Origin: an uncultured Bryobacterales bacterium
GTDB lineage: Bacteria > Acidobacteriota > Terriglobia > Bryobacterales > UBA6623
NCBI GenBank assembly: GCA_951813605.1
Contig: OX638379.1
Coordinates: 5,468,062-5,532,061 of the forward strand
Length of the DNA stretch: 64,000 nt
Reading direction: 5' to 3'
A program made the position numbers and the translations under genes. Positions 9,884 through 18,357 of the stretch are shown piece after piece (the stretch's first letter is position 1; every line of letters starts with the position of its first letter). Below the pieces are notes generated by a model that did not search any database, had not been told where the DNA came from, and saw only the letters and a program-made list of their open reading frames with translations.

Positions 9884-11575
9884 GTGCGTCTAGCTAGCGC
9901 GATCCGACGCGCGGCTGGAATCGCAAGGGCGCTCTGCAGGCTGGCCCTGACCATGGCGCTTCTTGGATTCCCGACCGTTCACTGCTTTGTCTTGGCCGCC
10001 CAGAATCGTCTGGATTCCAACGGTGCGGAAAGCCCGATCCGCTTTGAGCACGGGAGAATCGATTTCGTCTTAGAGCATGGCGAGACTACCCGCAAGCATG
10101 CCCCCGAAACGATGGCAGGCGGTGTGGCGGTATTTGACTTCGACAGCGATCTCGACTCGGACATATTCTTCGCCAACGGAGCCGATATGCCGTCGCTTGA
10201 AAAGACCGACGAACGCTATTGGAACCGGCTTTTTTCGAATGATGGTACAGGCAGCTTCACCGATGTCACCGAGGCTGCCGGGCTGGCCGGCATAGGATTT
10301 GCGACGGGTGTCTCGGCCGCGGACTACAACAACGACGGCTACGAAGACCTTTTCGTTGGCGGCGTCCACAGGTACACGCTGTACCGCAACCGGGGTGACG
10401 GGCGCTTCACCGATGTCACAGAGGAAGCAGGTCTCAATTGGACGGACCCAGAGCACGGACCGCTTTGGGCCGTCGATTCTGCATGGCTCGATTTCGATGG
10501 CGATGGCCATCTGGACCTGTTCATCGTCAACTACTTGGCTTGGGATCCGGCAACCGAGAGAGTTTGTGACGACTACTGCCATCCCAAGATGTATGACGGT
10601 ACGCCGAACAGCTTGTATCGCAACAACGGCGACGGAACCTTCAGCGACGTCTCGGCAAGTGTCGGGATATCGCAACACATAGGCAAGGGCATGGCTGCCG
10701 CGGTCGCCGACTTTGATCTCGACGGCGACCCGGACATTTTTGTTCCGAATGACAAGATGTTCAACTTCTTGTTTCTGAACTCAGAAGGAGCCGCCTACCG
10801 GGAAATTGCGTTTGAAGCGGCGGTAGCGCTTCCGGAATCAGGAATGTACATCTCCGGCATGGGCGGGGATTTTCGGGACTGGGATAATGACGGGCTTGCA
10901 GACATCGTTTTCGCGGCGCTGGAGTACGAGACGTTTCCGCTATTTCGAAACACCGGGAACGGAGACTTCGAGGAAGTCACCCGATCGAGCGGGCTGACGG
11001 CTGAATCGAAGAGCATGGCGGGCTACGCGCCAATCTTGGCTGACTTTGACAATGACGGGTGGAAGGACTTGTTTGTCTCCTGCGGGCATGTGCAGTCCAC
11101 CAGGGAATTTGGAGGAGTGCTAAATGTAAAGCAGCACAACGCTGTGTTCAAGACGCTCCCGAACGGCACGCTCAGGTCGCTGGTCAAGGAGTCAGGGCTC
11201 GCGGCCCAGCCGCCAGCGAGGCATCGAGGCGCGGCATACGGAGATTTCGACAGAGATGGCCGGCTGGACGTTGTAGTGACGGCGCTGGGTGCACCCGCCG
11301 AGCTTTGGTTCAACCGCAGCCCCGGGGACCAACATTGGATTGAGCTGATCCTCTCAATTCCGGGAACCGAGGTGCGCATCGAGACCGCAGGCGGAACCCA
11401 GTTCAACCACGTCGCGCCAAGTGTCGGCTATGCGTCCTCGTCGTCAGTGCCATTGCATTTCGGGCTAGGCGACCACTCGACCGTTGCAGAGATCGAGATT
11501 CGGTGGCCCTCCGCCAAGACCCGCCTGATTCAGGATGTCGTTGCCAATCAGGTGATCGACTTGAGGGATCACTAG
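9884..11575 (+). CDS. CRTAC1-type FG-GAP repeat protein with ASPIC/UnbV C-terminus
   Basis: The mature protein carries at least seven calcium-binding-like FG-GAP repeats, seen as Asp-rich loops such as DYNNDGYEDLF, DFDGDGHLDLF, DFDLDGDPDIF, DWDNDGLADIV and DFDNDGWKDLF, forming a predicted beta-propeller. An ASPIC/UnbV domain ends the protein (about the last 80 residues, with HFGLGDHSTVAEIEIRWPS). The start is uncertain: GTG 9884 gives an Arg-rich n-region followed by a hydrophobic core; ATG 9953 gives a shorter leader. Proteins of this kind are exported, common in Acidobacteriota, and often encoded with TPR and TonB-receptor genes; two TPR genes converge on it here. Ligand unknown. Confidence 0.85.
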   Translation: MRLASAIRRAAGIARALCRLALTMALLGFPTVHCFVLAAQNRLDSNGAESPIRFEHGRIDFVLEHGETTRKHAPETMAGGVAVFDFDSDLDSDIFFANGADMPSLEKTDERYWNRLFSNDGTGSFTDVTEAAGLAGIGFATGVSAADYNNDGYEDLFVGGVHRYTLYRNRGDGRFTDVTEEAGLNWTDPEHGPLWAVDSAWLDFDGDGHLDLFIVNYLAWDPATERVCDDYCHPKMYDGTPNSLYRNNGDGTFSDVSASVGISQHIGKGMAAAVADFDLDGDPDIFVPNDKMFNFLFLNSEGAAYREIAFEAAVALPESGMYISGMGGDFRDWDNDGLADIVFAALEYETFPLFRNTGNGDFEEVTRSSGLTAESKSMAGYAPILADFDNDGWKDLFVSCGHVQSTREFGGVLNVKQHNAVFKTLPNGTLRSLVKESGLAAQPPARHRGAAYGDFDRDGRLDVVVTALGAPAELWFNRSPGDQHWIELILSIPGTEVRIETAGGTQFNHVAPSVGYASSSSVPLHFGLGDHSTVAEIEIRWPSAKTRLIQDVVANQVIDLRDH

Positions 11576-11827
11576 CCGAGATTTCCGACGGCAGCTTCGC
11601 CCGATCGCATGTAAAGGATCCAGCGGGTGGCACGCCCGGACCTCTCGGAGAGAATCCAGCAGCCGCCTTCAACGTGTCGAACACACTGCTCCGTGCCGGC
11701 TCTCGCTGGCCTTTCGACAGCGGTGGAACGTCGGCTCGACCTGCTCTGCGACGCTTCGTTGATGCGCGGCATTGGCTTGGCCAAACGATGCAGGGATTGG
11801 TTAACGGTGGCCTTTTCGGTTGGCCAT

Positions 11828-12586
11828 CTAAGGAGGCGCCCTGAGTTTCGTCAGTTCGTCTTCCGCCAGTCGACGAATGGGATCGGGGCCTAGCCGTACC
11901 GCTGTCTCGAAGGCAGCCGTCGCTTCCTCCAGCCGTCCGACCCAGGTGTAAGCGACGCCTAGCCGGAACAGCTGCCGGCCCACGGGGCTGGGACTTGAGT
12001 CGCGGGCTTGCTCGAATTGCCGCACGGCTTTCGCCACATCGCCTCGCTTGGCGTGAATATGGCCTAGGGACTCGTGAGATTGACTCACCATTTCGGATCG
12101 CAAGTCCCGCCATTCCGCGAACGGAATCGACCGGGGGATCTGCTTTCTCTTGAGAACCTCCAAAGCCGTCTTCGCGTATCGCTCGGCCTCGTCCAACAGC
12201 TCGGCAGCGTCTGCTCGTCCGGCAGTTCCGTTCGGTATCGACGAGGCGAGTGTCAGCAGCGCGCTCAAATTGTCGGGAATTCTCGAGAGCACAATCCGGC
12301 CCGCGGCAATTACGCCTGCAAGATTGTCGAGTTCGACAAAGGCCGTCAGCTGATGTTGGTACGCGTTGCCCAGTAGCTCGGACTCAGTGAATCGTCGCGC
12401 GAATGCCGCGACGATGTCTGCTCGCCGACTGGCATCGGTTTCGGCCAGTATCTCGAGGTACGCGTCGAATTCCTCGGGCGTCTTGGCCTGGGGGGTATGG
12501 CCTAGATTCTGGAAGACGCCGAACTGCCCCGATGATTCGCAAGCTGCTAACAGAGCGAACAGCGCGATCCTGCTAATAGTCCCCAT
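11828..12586 (-). CDS. TPR-repeat putative lipoprotein
   Basis: The first 18 residues resemble a lipoprotein leader (FALLAAC, with Cys at residue 16 in a lipobox-like context), so the protein is probably membrane-anchored on the periplasmic side. The C-terminal half has TPR-like helical pairs, for example SLGHIHAKRGDVAKAVRQFE and AYTWVGRLEEATAAFETA. It overlaps the upstream TPR gene by 14 bp, so the two are translationally linked. They converge on the CRTAC1 gene, and TPR/CRTAC1 pairing recurs at 30-36 kb. The partner protein is unknown. Confidence 0.82.
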   Translation of the reverse strand: MGTISRIALFALLAACESSGQFGVFQNLGHTPQAKTPEEFDAYLEILAETDASRRADIVAAFARRFTESELLGNAYQHQLTAFVELDNLAGVIAAGRIVLSRIPDNLSALLTLASSIPNGTAGRADAAELLDEAERYAKTALEVLKRKQIPRSIPFAEWRDLRSEMVSQSHESLGHIHAKRGDVAKAVRQFEQARDSSPSPVGRQLFRLGVAYTWVGRLEEATAAFETAVRLGPDPIRRLAEDELTKLRAPP

Positions 12587-13442
12587 ACGTTACGCGGAGT
12601 TCCTTGAACTTGGCGAGGACTTCGGCCGCGTCCCCGGTACGCCCCATCGAGCGGAGGATCCGGTACAACAGGAAGTGTGCCTCCGGATGATCCGGGTCAC
12701 GCTCGATCGCAAGCTTGACGTCCGCGAGCGCGTCATCGTTCCGCTCCAAGGCTAGGAGGACGCGGGCCCGGATATAGGCGGCTTCCGGGACGCTCGGATT
12801 GTCTCGGACAGCTCGCGTTGCCCAGCTGAGCGCCGCGTTGGGATCTGTCTCGGTTAAAAGCCGTGCCATGCCGAGGCTTGCACGAGGCGAGCCTGCGCCT
12901 GCAGCCACGGCATACGCCTGCTGAGCTGCTTCAGTGCGGCGCAGTCCCTCTAAGCAATATGCACGAAAGAACAGGCCGTCCGGGCTCGCCGGGTCCAGCT
13001 GCAGGGCCTTGTCGAAGTAGTTGAGTGCACGTTCGAAGTCGTTGACCGCACTCTCGTAGTACCTTCCCAAATGGATGAACGGCCGTGCATCGCTCGGGTC
13101 GCTGGATATCGCTTTCTGCATCTGACGTTTGAAGAGCAGGAATTGACTTGCCTCGTAGTAAGCCAAGCCCAAGGCTAGGTGCAGATACGAGGAATCCAAG
13201 TCCAAGCGCTCGGCGGAGCGGAACGCCTGGATCGCGCGAACCTTGTCCTCGCCTTGCCACAACGCCACTCCGAGAAGGTAATGCGCATGCGGGTCTCCCG
13301 GATCTCGCCTGACGAGATCGTTGCCAGCATCCAGCGCCGCTGACCAATCACCCCGACGAACCAGTTCCTGCAGTCTGAGCGCGCCGGGCGAAATCTGCAG
13401 AAACACTAGCGCGGCCAATGCGGCTGGCAGGGCGACGGTCAT
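12573..13442 (-). CDS. TPR-repeat secreted protein
   Basis: A signal-like hydrophobic N-terminus (residues 1-20) is followed by about seven tetratricopeptide units, visible as repeated A-x-x-x-L/Y-x-x-x-A patterns such as AHYLLGVALWQGEDKVRAIQ, HLALGLAYYEASQF and HFLLYRILRSMGRTGDAAEV. TPR domains are protein-protein scaffolds. It is the first gene of an overlapping pair and is divergent from the DUF481 gene at 13634, with a 191-bp shared upstream region. Confidence 0.85.
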   Translation of the reverse strand: MTVALPAALAALVFLQISPGALRLQELVRRGDWSAALDAGNDLVRRDPGDPHAHYLLGVALWQGEDKVRAIQAFRSAERLDLDSSYLHLALGLAYYEASQFLLFKRQMQKAISSDPSDARPFIHLGRYYESAVNDFERALNYFDKALQLDPASPDGLFFRAYCLEGLRRTEAAQQAYAVAAGAGSPRASLGMARLLTETDPNAALSWATRAVRDNPSVPEAAYIRARVLLALERNDDALADVKLAIERDPDHPEAHFLLYRILRSMGRTGDAAEVLAKFKELRVTYGDY

Positions 13443-13633
13443 TGATCCCCGGTCAATCTAAGTGTGCACCATCTCCTGGGTTCGCTTCGACGGCGCGTCG
13501 CAACACGCGGTGCGTCAGGTTCGGCCAGCTCGCGGTTCTGTCGGCTGTAATCCGCATCGACGACTCAATCGATGGACTTACAGTTAGAGTAGCCGGCTGG
13601 ACCGCATCCCTGCGTTCCACCAAGGTGGACACT

Positions 13634-14656
13634 ATGCGAGTCTTCCGCTTGCTTCTCGTAATTCTTGCTTTGATTTTTGGTGCAGCCGTCTTGTCCGGCG
13701 ACACTGTCGTGTTAGTCAACGGCGACCGGCTGACCGGGACGGTCAAGCGGCTCGAGGAGGGCACCCTTGTCTTGCAGTCCAAGTATCTCGGAGCAGTAAA
13801 CGTCAAGTGGTCGGATATCCTCTCGATCGAGACCGATGCTAGCTTCTCGATCCTAACTGCAGGCGGCGAGCGCCACGACGGCCAGCTAACTCGTCATGGA
13901 CCTAGGACAGAGGTGTCCGCGGACGGGTCGCCAGAGTTGATTGTGCCGTCGGACTCGATTGCGCGGGTCGTGCGCGGAGGAGGCAGGATGGGTGTGCGCA
14001 AGATCGTGTCAGCACTGGACGGCTCTGCCGACATCGGCTACGGCCTCACCAGGGGCAACCAGAATCAAACGCAATCTTCTCTTGGGGCCACGGCCGGCTA
14101 TTCGTCCGCGCAGTACAGTTTCCTTGGGCGCTTGGATTCGCTGTTTGCACGGCAGGACGGGGCGCGCTCGCAAAGCCGGCACGCGCTGAACGCACGGTTG
14201 GATCGCTTCGTCAACGCTCGCCTCTTCGCCTACGGGCTGTCCGGATTCGAGCGTAACGAGCGCCGGCGACTTGATCTTCGCAGTCGGCTCGGAGGGGGGA
14301 TTGGCTGGCGGCTCCGGGACCGCAAAGAAACAAAGGTTTCTGCCTTAGGGGGCTTCGCTTATATTCACGAGCAGTTCCGGCAGCAGAGCAATCGGGTAGC
14401 AGCCGAGGCGTTCGTCGGGGTCGAGTGGCGGACCAAGCTGTTCAAGGCGGTCGAGTACGAGATGGAACTCACGGTCCACAGCAACCAGATGGATCGGAGG
14501 CGGGCGCGCGTCGAATACGACGGAACGCTGAGAGTTCCCATAGCCGGCCCATTCAAGTACTCTTTGCGACTTTTTGACCGGTACGACACTCGGCCCGCCG
14601 AGATGGTGGCGAGGAACGATTACGGCATAGTTAGCGGATTGGCGGTAGTGTTTTAG
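13634..14656 (+). CDS. DUF481 outer-membrane beta-barrel protein
   Basis: ATG 13634 follows AAGGTGG by about 5 bp and opens a signal peptide (hydrophobic to about residue 22, ending near VLSGD). Residues 25-75 form a small beta-rich domain with LVNGDRLTGTVKRLEEG, seen in front of many DUF481 proteins. The remainder is the DUF481 domain, alternating hydrophobic strands ending in a terminal aromatic (VVF), as expected for an outer-membrane barrel. E. coli YdiY is a distant relative; function is unproven. The frame is open upstream to 13418, but that part is not protein-like. Confidence 0.85.
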   Translation: MRVFRLLLVILALIFGAAVLSGDTVVLVNGDRLTGTVKRLEEGTLVLQSKYLGAVNVKWSDILSIETDASFSILTAGGERHDGQLTRHGPRTEVSADGSPELIVPSDSIARVVRGGGRMGVRKIVSALDGSADIGYGLTRGNQNQTQSSLGATAGYSSAQYSFLGRLDSLFARQDGARSQSRHALNARLDRFVNARLFAYGLSGFERNERRRLDLRSRLGGGIGWRLRDRKETKVSALGGFAYIHEQFRQQSNRVAAEAFVGVEWRTKLFKAVEYEMELTVHSNQMDRRRARVEYDGTLRVPIAGPFKYSLRLFDRYDTRPAEMVARNDYGIVSGLAVVF

Positions 14657-14720
14657 GGGTGGCCCCCAGGATCGGATGATCGCACGACAACCGTGATCGA
14701 GAGGTTCATTGAACTGGGAG

Positions 14721-15953
14721 TCAGCCGTCCGCTCCGCGAACCAGAATCCTGACTTGCGTGGCCCGGCCGCCCTGCTCTTCGAGAACCCGGGCTATCGCGC
14801 CATTGAATTCCACTTGGTCGCCCGCCCTGGCGAGGCGGTTCAAGTGGCTCACAAGCAGGCCCGAAAGCGTGTCCACGTCGGGTGACGACAGGCTGAGATT
14901 CAGCTCTCGATTCAAGCGCTCGAGCGGCAAGTGCCCGTTCACCTTGAACACCCCTCGGCCCTCGCGCACGATTTCGGGCGGTTCAGAGTCAAACTCGTCC
15001 TGCACTTCGCCGACGATTTGCTCAACGACATTCTCCATCGTGACGATGCCCACCACCGACCCGTGCTCGTCGTCGACCAGCGCCATGTGCTGGTGGGTTC
15101 TCTGCATTTCGCGCAACAGATTGCTGATGGGCAAGGTTTCAGGGATATGCCGGAGCGGCCGCGAGACCGATTTCAGGTCGACATCGCGATCCGCTTCCAA
15201 TCCAAGCAGGTCCTTAATGTGAACGAGACCGATCACTGTGTCCAGCGACCCCTCGCACAAGGGAAACCGCGTGTGGCGAGAGCGCCTCGCAATGTCGATT
15301 CCCTTTTCAATGGACCATCTGGTGTCGAGGAACACCACATCCACGCGCGGCACCATGACTTGTCGTGTGAGCATGTCGTCGAATCGGAAGACAGCGTTGA
15401 GCAGCTGAAATTCCGACTGAGTCAGCTCGCCCGACTTGCTGCCTAGCTGGATGCTGGCTTGGATCTCGTCTTCCGTGACCGTCGGGGCGCCCTTGCCGCC
15501 CGAGAACAAGTTGGCGAAGGATTGGGTGACCCAAACCGCAGGCTTCAGCCCTTTCTGCAGGATCGACAGCGGCCAAACGATCCAATGCCAGATGGCGCGC
15601 CAGTGGGTCGCGCCGTAGGTCTTGGGGAGGATCTCTCCGATGAACAGGATCCCTACGACGAGGGCCCCCGAGAAGACCGGCACCCATTCCCGCCCGAGCA
15701 CGGTCGTGGCGTAAATCCCGCAGATGGTCGCGCCAGCCGTATTGGCGATGGTGTTCAGCACCAGGATGGCGGAGGTCGGCTGCGCGATGTTGGTCTTCAT
15801 CGCGATCAGTCTCTCGGCTAGGCCACTGTGCTCGCCTTCGGATTTCTCTGCCTCCAGCGCACCGATTCTGGCCGAGTAGAGGGTTGCCTCGAACAGCGAG
15901 CATAGGCCCGAGATCAAGACTGTCAGCACCGCAACGGCGATTAGGAGTGTCAC
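14721..15953 (-). CDS. CNNM/CorC-family membrane protein (DUF21-CBS-CBS-CorC_HlyC)
   Basis: The 410-residue product has the full CNNM layout: an N-terminal DUF21 domain with about four membrane segments (residues 1-150, including the conserved GEILPKTYG), two CBS domains in tandem (about 200-325, with MVPRVDVVFLD, IGLVHIKDLLG and VVGIVTMENVVEQIVGE), and a C-terminal CorC_HlyC domain (about 335-410). Relatives transport or regulate Mg2+ and other divalent cations, with CBS domains sensing nucleotide. The start is GTG at 15953 directly before the first membrane helix. No partner gene is adjacent. Confidence 0.92.
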   Translation of the reverse strand: MTLLIAVAVLTVLISGLCSLFEATLYSARIGALEAEKSEGEHSGLAERLIAMKTNIAQPTSAILVLNTIANTAGATICGIYATTVLGREWVPVFSGALVVGILFIGEILPKTYGATHWRAIWHWIVWPLSILQKGLKPAVWVTQSFANLFSGGKGAPTVTEDEIQASIQLGSKSGELTQSEFQLLNAVFRFDDMLTRQVMVPRVDVVFLDTRWSIEKGIDIARRSRHTRFPLCEGSLDTVIGLVHIKDLLGLEADRDVDLKSVSRPLRHIPETLPISNLLREMQRTHQHMALVDDEHGSVVGIVTMENVVEQIVGEVQDEFDSEPPEIVREGRGVFKVNGHLPLERLNRELNLSLSSPDVDTLSGLLVSHLNRLARAGDQVEFNGAIARVLEEQGGRATQVRILVRGADG

Positions 15954-16125
15954 CTAAGGTCTTGCGCCCCTTTCATCCTCGGGTGATTGCTCCCAATTGA
16001 CCAAGACGCGCCCAAAGTGCAGTCCATCGGTGGAGCCCGCCGACCGGCACGTACTGGCAACTCGTCTTGAGATGCGTTGATGGTCGGGATCCGAATCGTC
16101 TGGCATCGTCGGCTGACGCCCTGCG

Positions 16126-17400
16126 TTAAGCGCCCTCCGGTGTGCTCCAGTGAGTGCGGTATCTGCGTTTCACGTAAAGGTTCGCGTGAGGATCATCGAT
16201 GATCGTCTCCGTCTCATGGTCGAACGCCAGCGTGCGCCCCGTCCGGGAGACGATGTTCGCTAAGTGGCAATGCACGGCCGAGAGATGCCCGATCGAGATG
16301 TCGGCGTTGGGCAGCTTGCGCGTGCGGATGCAGTCGACGAAGTTGCGCATGTGGTCGTCCGACTCGTCGTCCGCATCGTTGTGTTGCACCAGCTTCCCCT
16401 TGTTGTCGAAGAGCTTGTAGCCCCAGCGCCGATCCCAACGGCCGATCTGGACTGACGCTTCAGTGCCGTAGATGGCGACACCGTTCTCCTGACCGTCCAT
16501 TCCGTACGGGTTCCAGATGCGCATTTCCCAGATAAGCGCCTTCCTGCCGTACCGGAACGTCACGTTCATCGTGTCGGGAGTCTGCTGGTCGTCGTCAAAA
16601 AAGACTTTTCCTCCCATGCCGCTTGCAGTCTCGGGGTAGTCCGCGCCGAGCGCCCATCTCGCTATATCGATCTGGTGGGCACCATCGTTGCCGGCATCCC
16701 CGGTGCCGAAATGCCAGTGCCAGTGCCAGTTGTAGTGGAATCGATTCTCGTTGAACGGGATCCAAGGGGCCGGGCCGAGCCATGTGTCATAGTCGACTCC
16801 CTGGGGGACGGCAGTGTTCGGCTTGCGCCCGATGTCGTCGCGCAACTGCACGTTCCATGCTTTGGCCATTAGCACTTCGCCAATCGCGCCTGACTTGGCG
16901 ATCTCGATCGCCTTGAGGCTGGATGGACGGCTGCGCGACTGGGTTCCGACCTGCACGATGCGGGAGTTTCGCCGGGCGGCATCGACCATCAGCCGGCCTT
17001 CCCGGATGTTGTGGGAGGCAGGCTTCTCGACGTAGACATCCTTGCCAGCGTCGCAAGCTAGGATCGTGGCGGGTGCGTGCCAGTGATCCGGTGTCGCGAC
17101 AACCACAGCGTCAAGGTCTTTGGAGTCGAACAGCCGGCGCATATCGTTCGTGGTTTGCGGAACCGACTTGCCCGCCCGTTCCAAGACCTGGGCTGCTCGC
17201 TCGAGCGACGCTTGGTCCGCGTCGCAGAGATAAGAGACATTCACGTCGGGAAGGCCGCTGAACGTGCCCAGCAGCCCCCGCCCCCGCCCGCCGACGCCGA
17301 TCATCCCGATATTGACCTTGTCGCTGGCCGATACGGGGTTAGTTTGGGCAGCTGCTAGCCCGGCAGCCGCGGCAGCCCCGAAGAAGGATCGTCTTTTCAT
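16126..17400 (-). CDS. Tat-exported Gfo/Idh/MocA family oxidoreductase
   Basis: ATG 17400 is preceded by AGGG at 6-8 bp and opens a twin-arginine leader (KRRSFFGAAAAAG). The NAD(P)-binding motif GVGGRGRG follows at about residues 37-44, then the family EKP motif (DVYVEKPASHN) carrying the catalytic Lys, and a His-containing active-site segment GNDGAHQIDIARWALG. Exported members usually hold a tightly bound cofactor and oxidise or isomerise sugars in the periplasm. With the DUF1080 and DUF1549/1553 proteins nearby, a role in carbohydrate breakdown is plausible. The product is 424 residues, normal for the family. Confidence 0.92.
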   Translation of the reverse strand: MKRRSFFGAAAAAGLAAAQTNPVSASDKVNIGMIGVGGRGRGLLGTFSGLPDVNVSYLCDADQASLERAAQVLERAGKSVPQTTNDMRRLFDSKDLDAVVVATPDHWHAPATILACDAGKDVYVEKPASHNIREGRLMVDAARRNSRIVQVGTQSRSRPSSLKAIEIAKSGAIGEVLMAKAWNVQLRDDIGRKPNTAVPQGVDYDTWLGPAPWIPFNENRFHYNWHWHWHFGTGDAGNDGAHQIDIARWALGADYPETASGMGGKVFFDDDQQTPDTMNVTFRYGRKALIWEMRIWNPYGMDGQENGVAIYGTEASVQIGRWDRRWGYKLFDNKGKLVQHNDADDESDDHMRNFVDCIRTRKLPNADISIGHLSAVHCHLANIVSRTGRTLAFDHETETIIDDPHANLYVKRRYRTHWSTPEGA

Positions 17401-18268
17401 GTTGTGCCCTGCGCTAGGACAGGCCTCGCTGAGCGGATCGAGGGAGCCTCGATCGGCCCCTGCTTCCCGCAAAGTAACAGTATCACAGACCCCGCTTTCA
17501 AACGACGTCCCTCCGGTCCTTCGCCGTCAATGTATTGCCCAAGCGGGCCATGCCGCCATCTCGTCCCCGAGGAAGTACGTGAACTCCGGCGGCACCAGGT
17601 CACCCCGTCCCCTGGTTTGAGAACCCTGACGAAAGTATCTGGACCGTCCATTTGCGGGAACCTCGCGAGGATTGCCGGGGGCAGCATAGGCCCGCACGGA
17701 ATTGGGCCGGTCAGTGTCCTGCGGCCCGGTCAAGCTCTTCTATCCATTTGTGCCGATTCCGTCGGATCGTTGCCCGTCCGCTAGACCCTAGGCCCAAGGC
17801 TCCTCGTCGCGAATGACAAGATCATTGGAACGTCCACGGCGACCGCGTTGGCGGAGCCTGCTGATGATCAGCATCATGCAATCAGACTTTGCGGACCTAG
17901 TTAGAATTTGTTCAACGAACTCTGGACGATCTGACGTGCAGTCAAGATAGCTCTGAAATTCGCGCGACTCCCGACCTCCGGATCAGGTACCTTGATGTGC
18001 CCCATAGTTTCAAGATATAGGGAGGTCTCCGCCACTTGGGGCTTGGATGCCAGCGAGTGTGCGCCAATTCTCGAAACTTCATCGTTTCGATGCAATCTGC
18101 AGCTCTCTTGCACTGCTCCAGGACCTGATGTTCGCGAACGGCGCCTCAATCGCCTTGAATCACGCGATCGACCGTCTGCTGTTGGCGGACCATCGAACCG
18201 TCTGTTCGCACCGGCGCTCAAGGCTCACATCTATTACTGAGCATTGGTGTTATTATCAGGATGAATCT
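17401..18268. other. Long intergenic region before tRNA-Ala (868 bp)
   Basis: No gene is recognised. Short frames on both strands around 17500-17730 and 17900-18220 are open but interrupted and match nothing I know; they may be remains of a lost gene. TATTAT at 18251-18256 is suitably placed as a -10 element for the tRNA starting at 18269. Confidence 0.4.
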
Positions 18269-18344
18269 GGGCGACTAGCTCAATCGGGAGAGCGCCGCGT
18301 TCGCAATGCGGAGGTTGTGGGTTCAAGTCCCATGTCGTCCACCA
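18269..18344 (+). tRNA. tRNA-Ala (anticodon CGC)
   Basis: The 76-nt sequence folds into a complete cloverleaf: a 7-bp acceptor stem with one G-U pair, a D arm with GCTC/GAGC, a 5-bp anticodon stem with loop TTCGCAA giving anticodon CGC (reads GCG, Ala), a 5-nt variable loop, a 5-bp T stem with TTCAAGT loop, and an encoded 3' CCA. It ends 14 bp before the stop of the convergent racemase gene. Confidence 0.95.
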
Positions 18345-18357
18345 TTCCCCTTAAGCC

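Noticed and set aside
17397..17733. Overlapping minus-strand frames with pieces such as RVLKPGDGV and LVPPEFTYFLGDEM.
   Set aside because: Suggestive of a broken small beta-barrel protein, but too short and frame-shifted to support a call.
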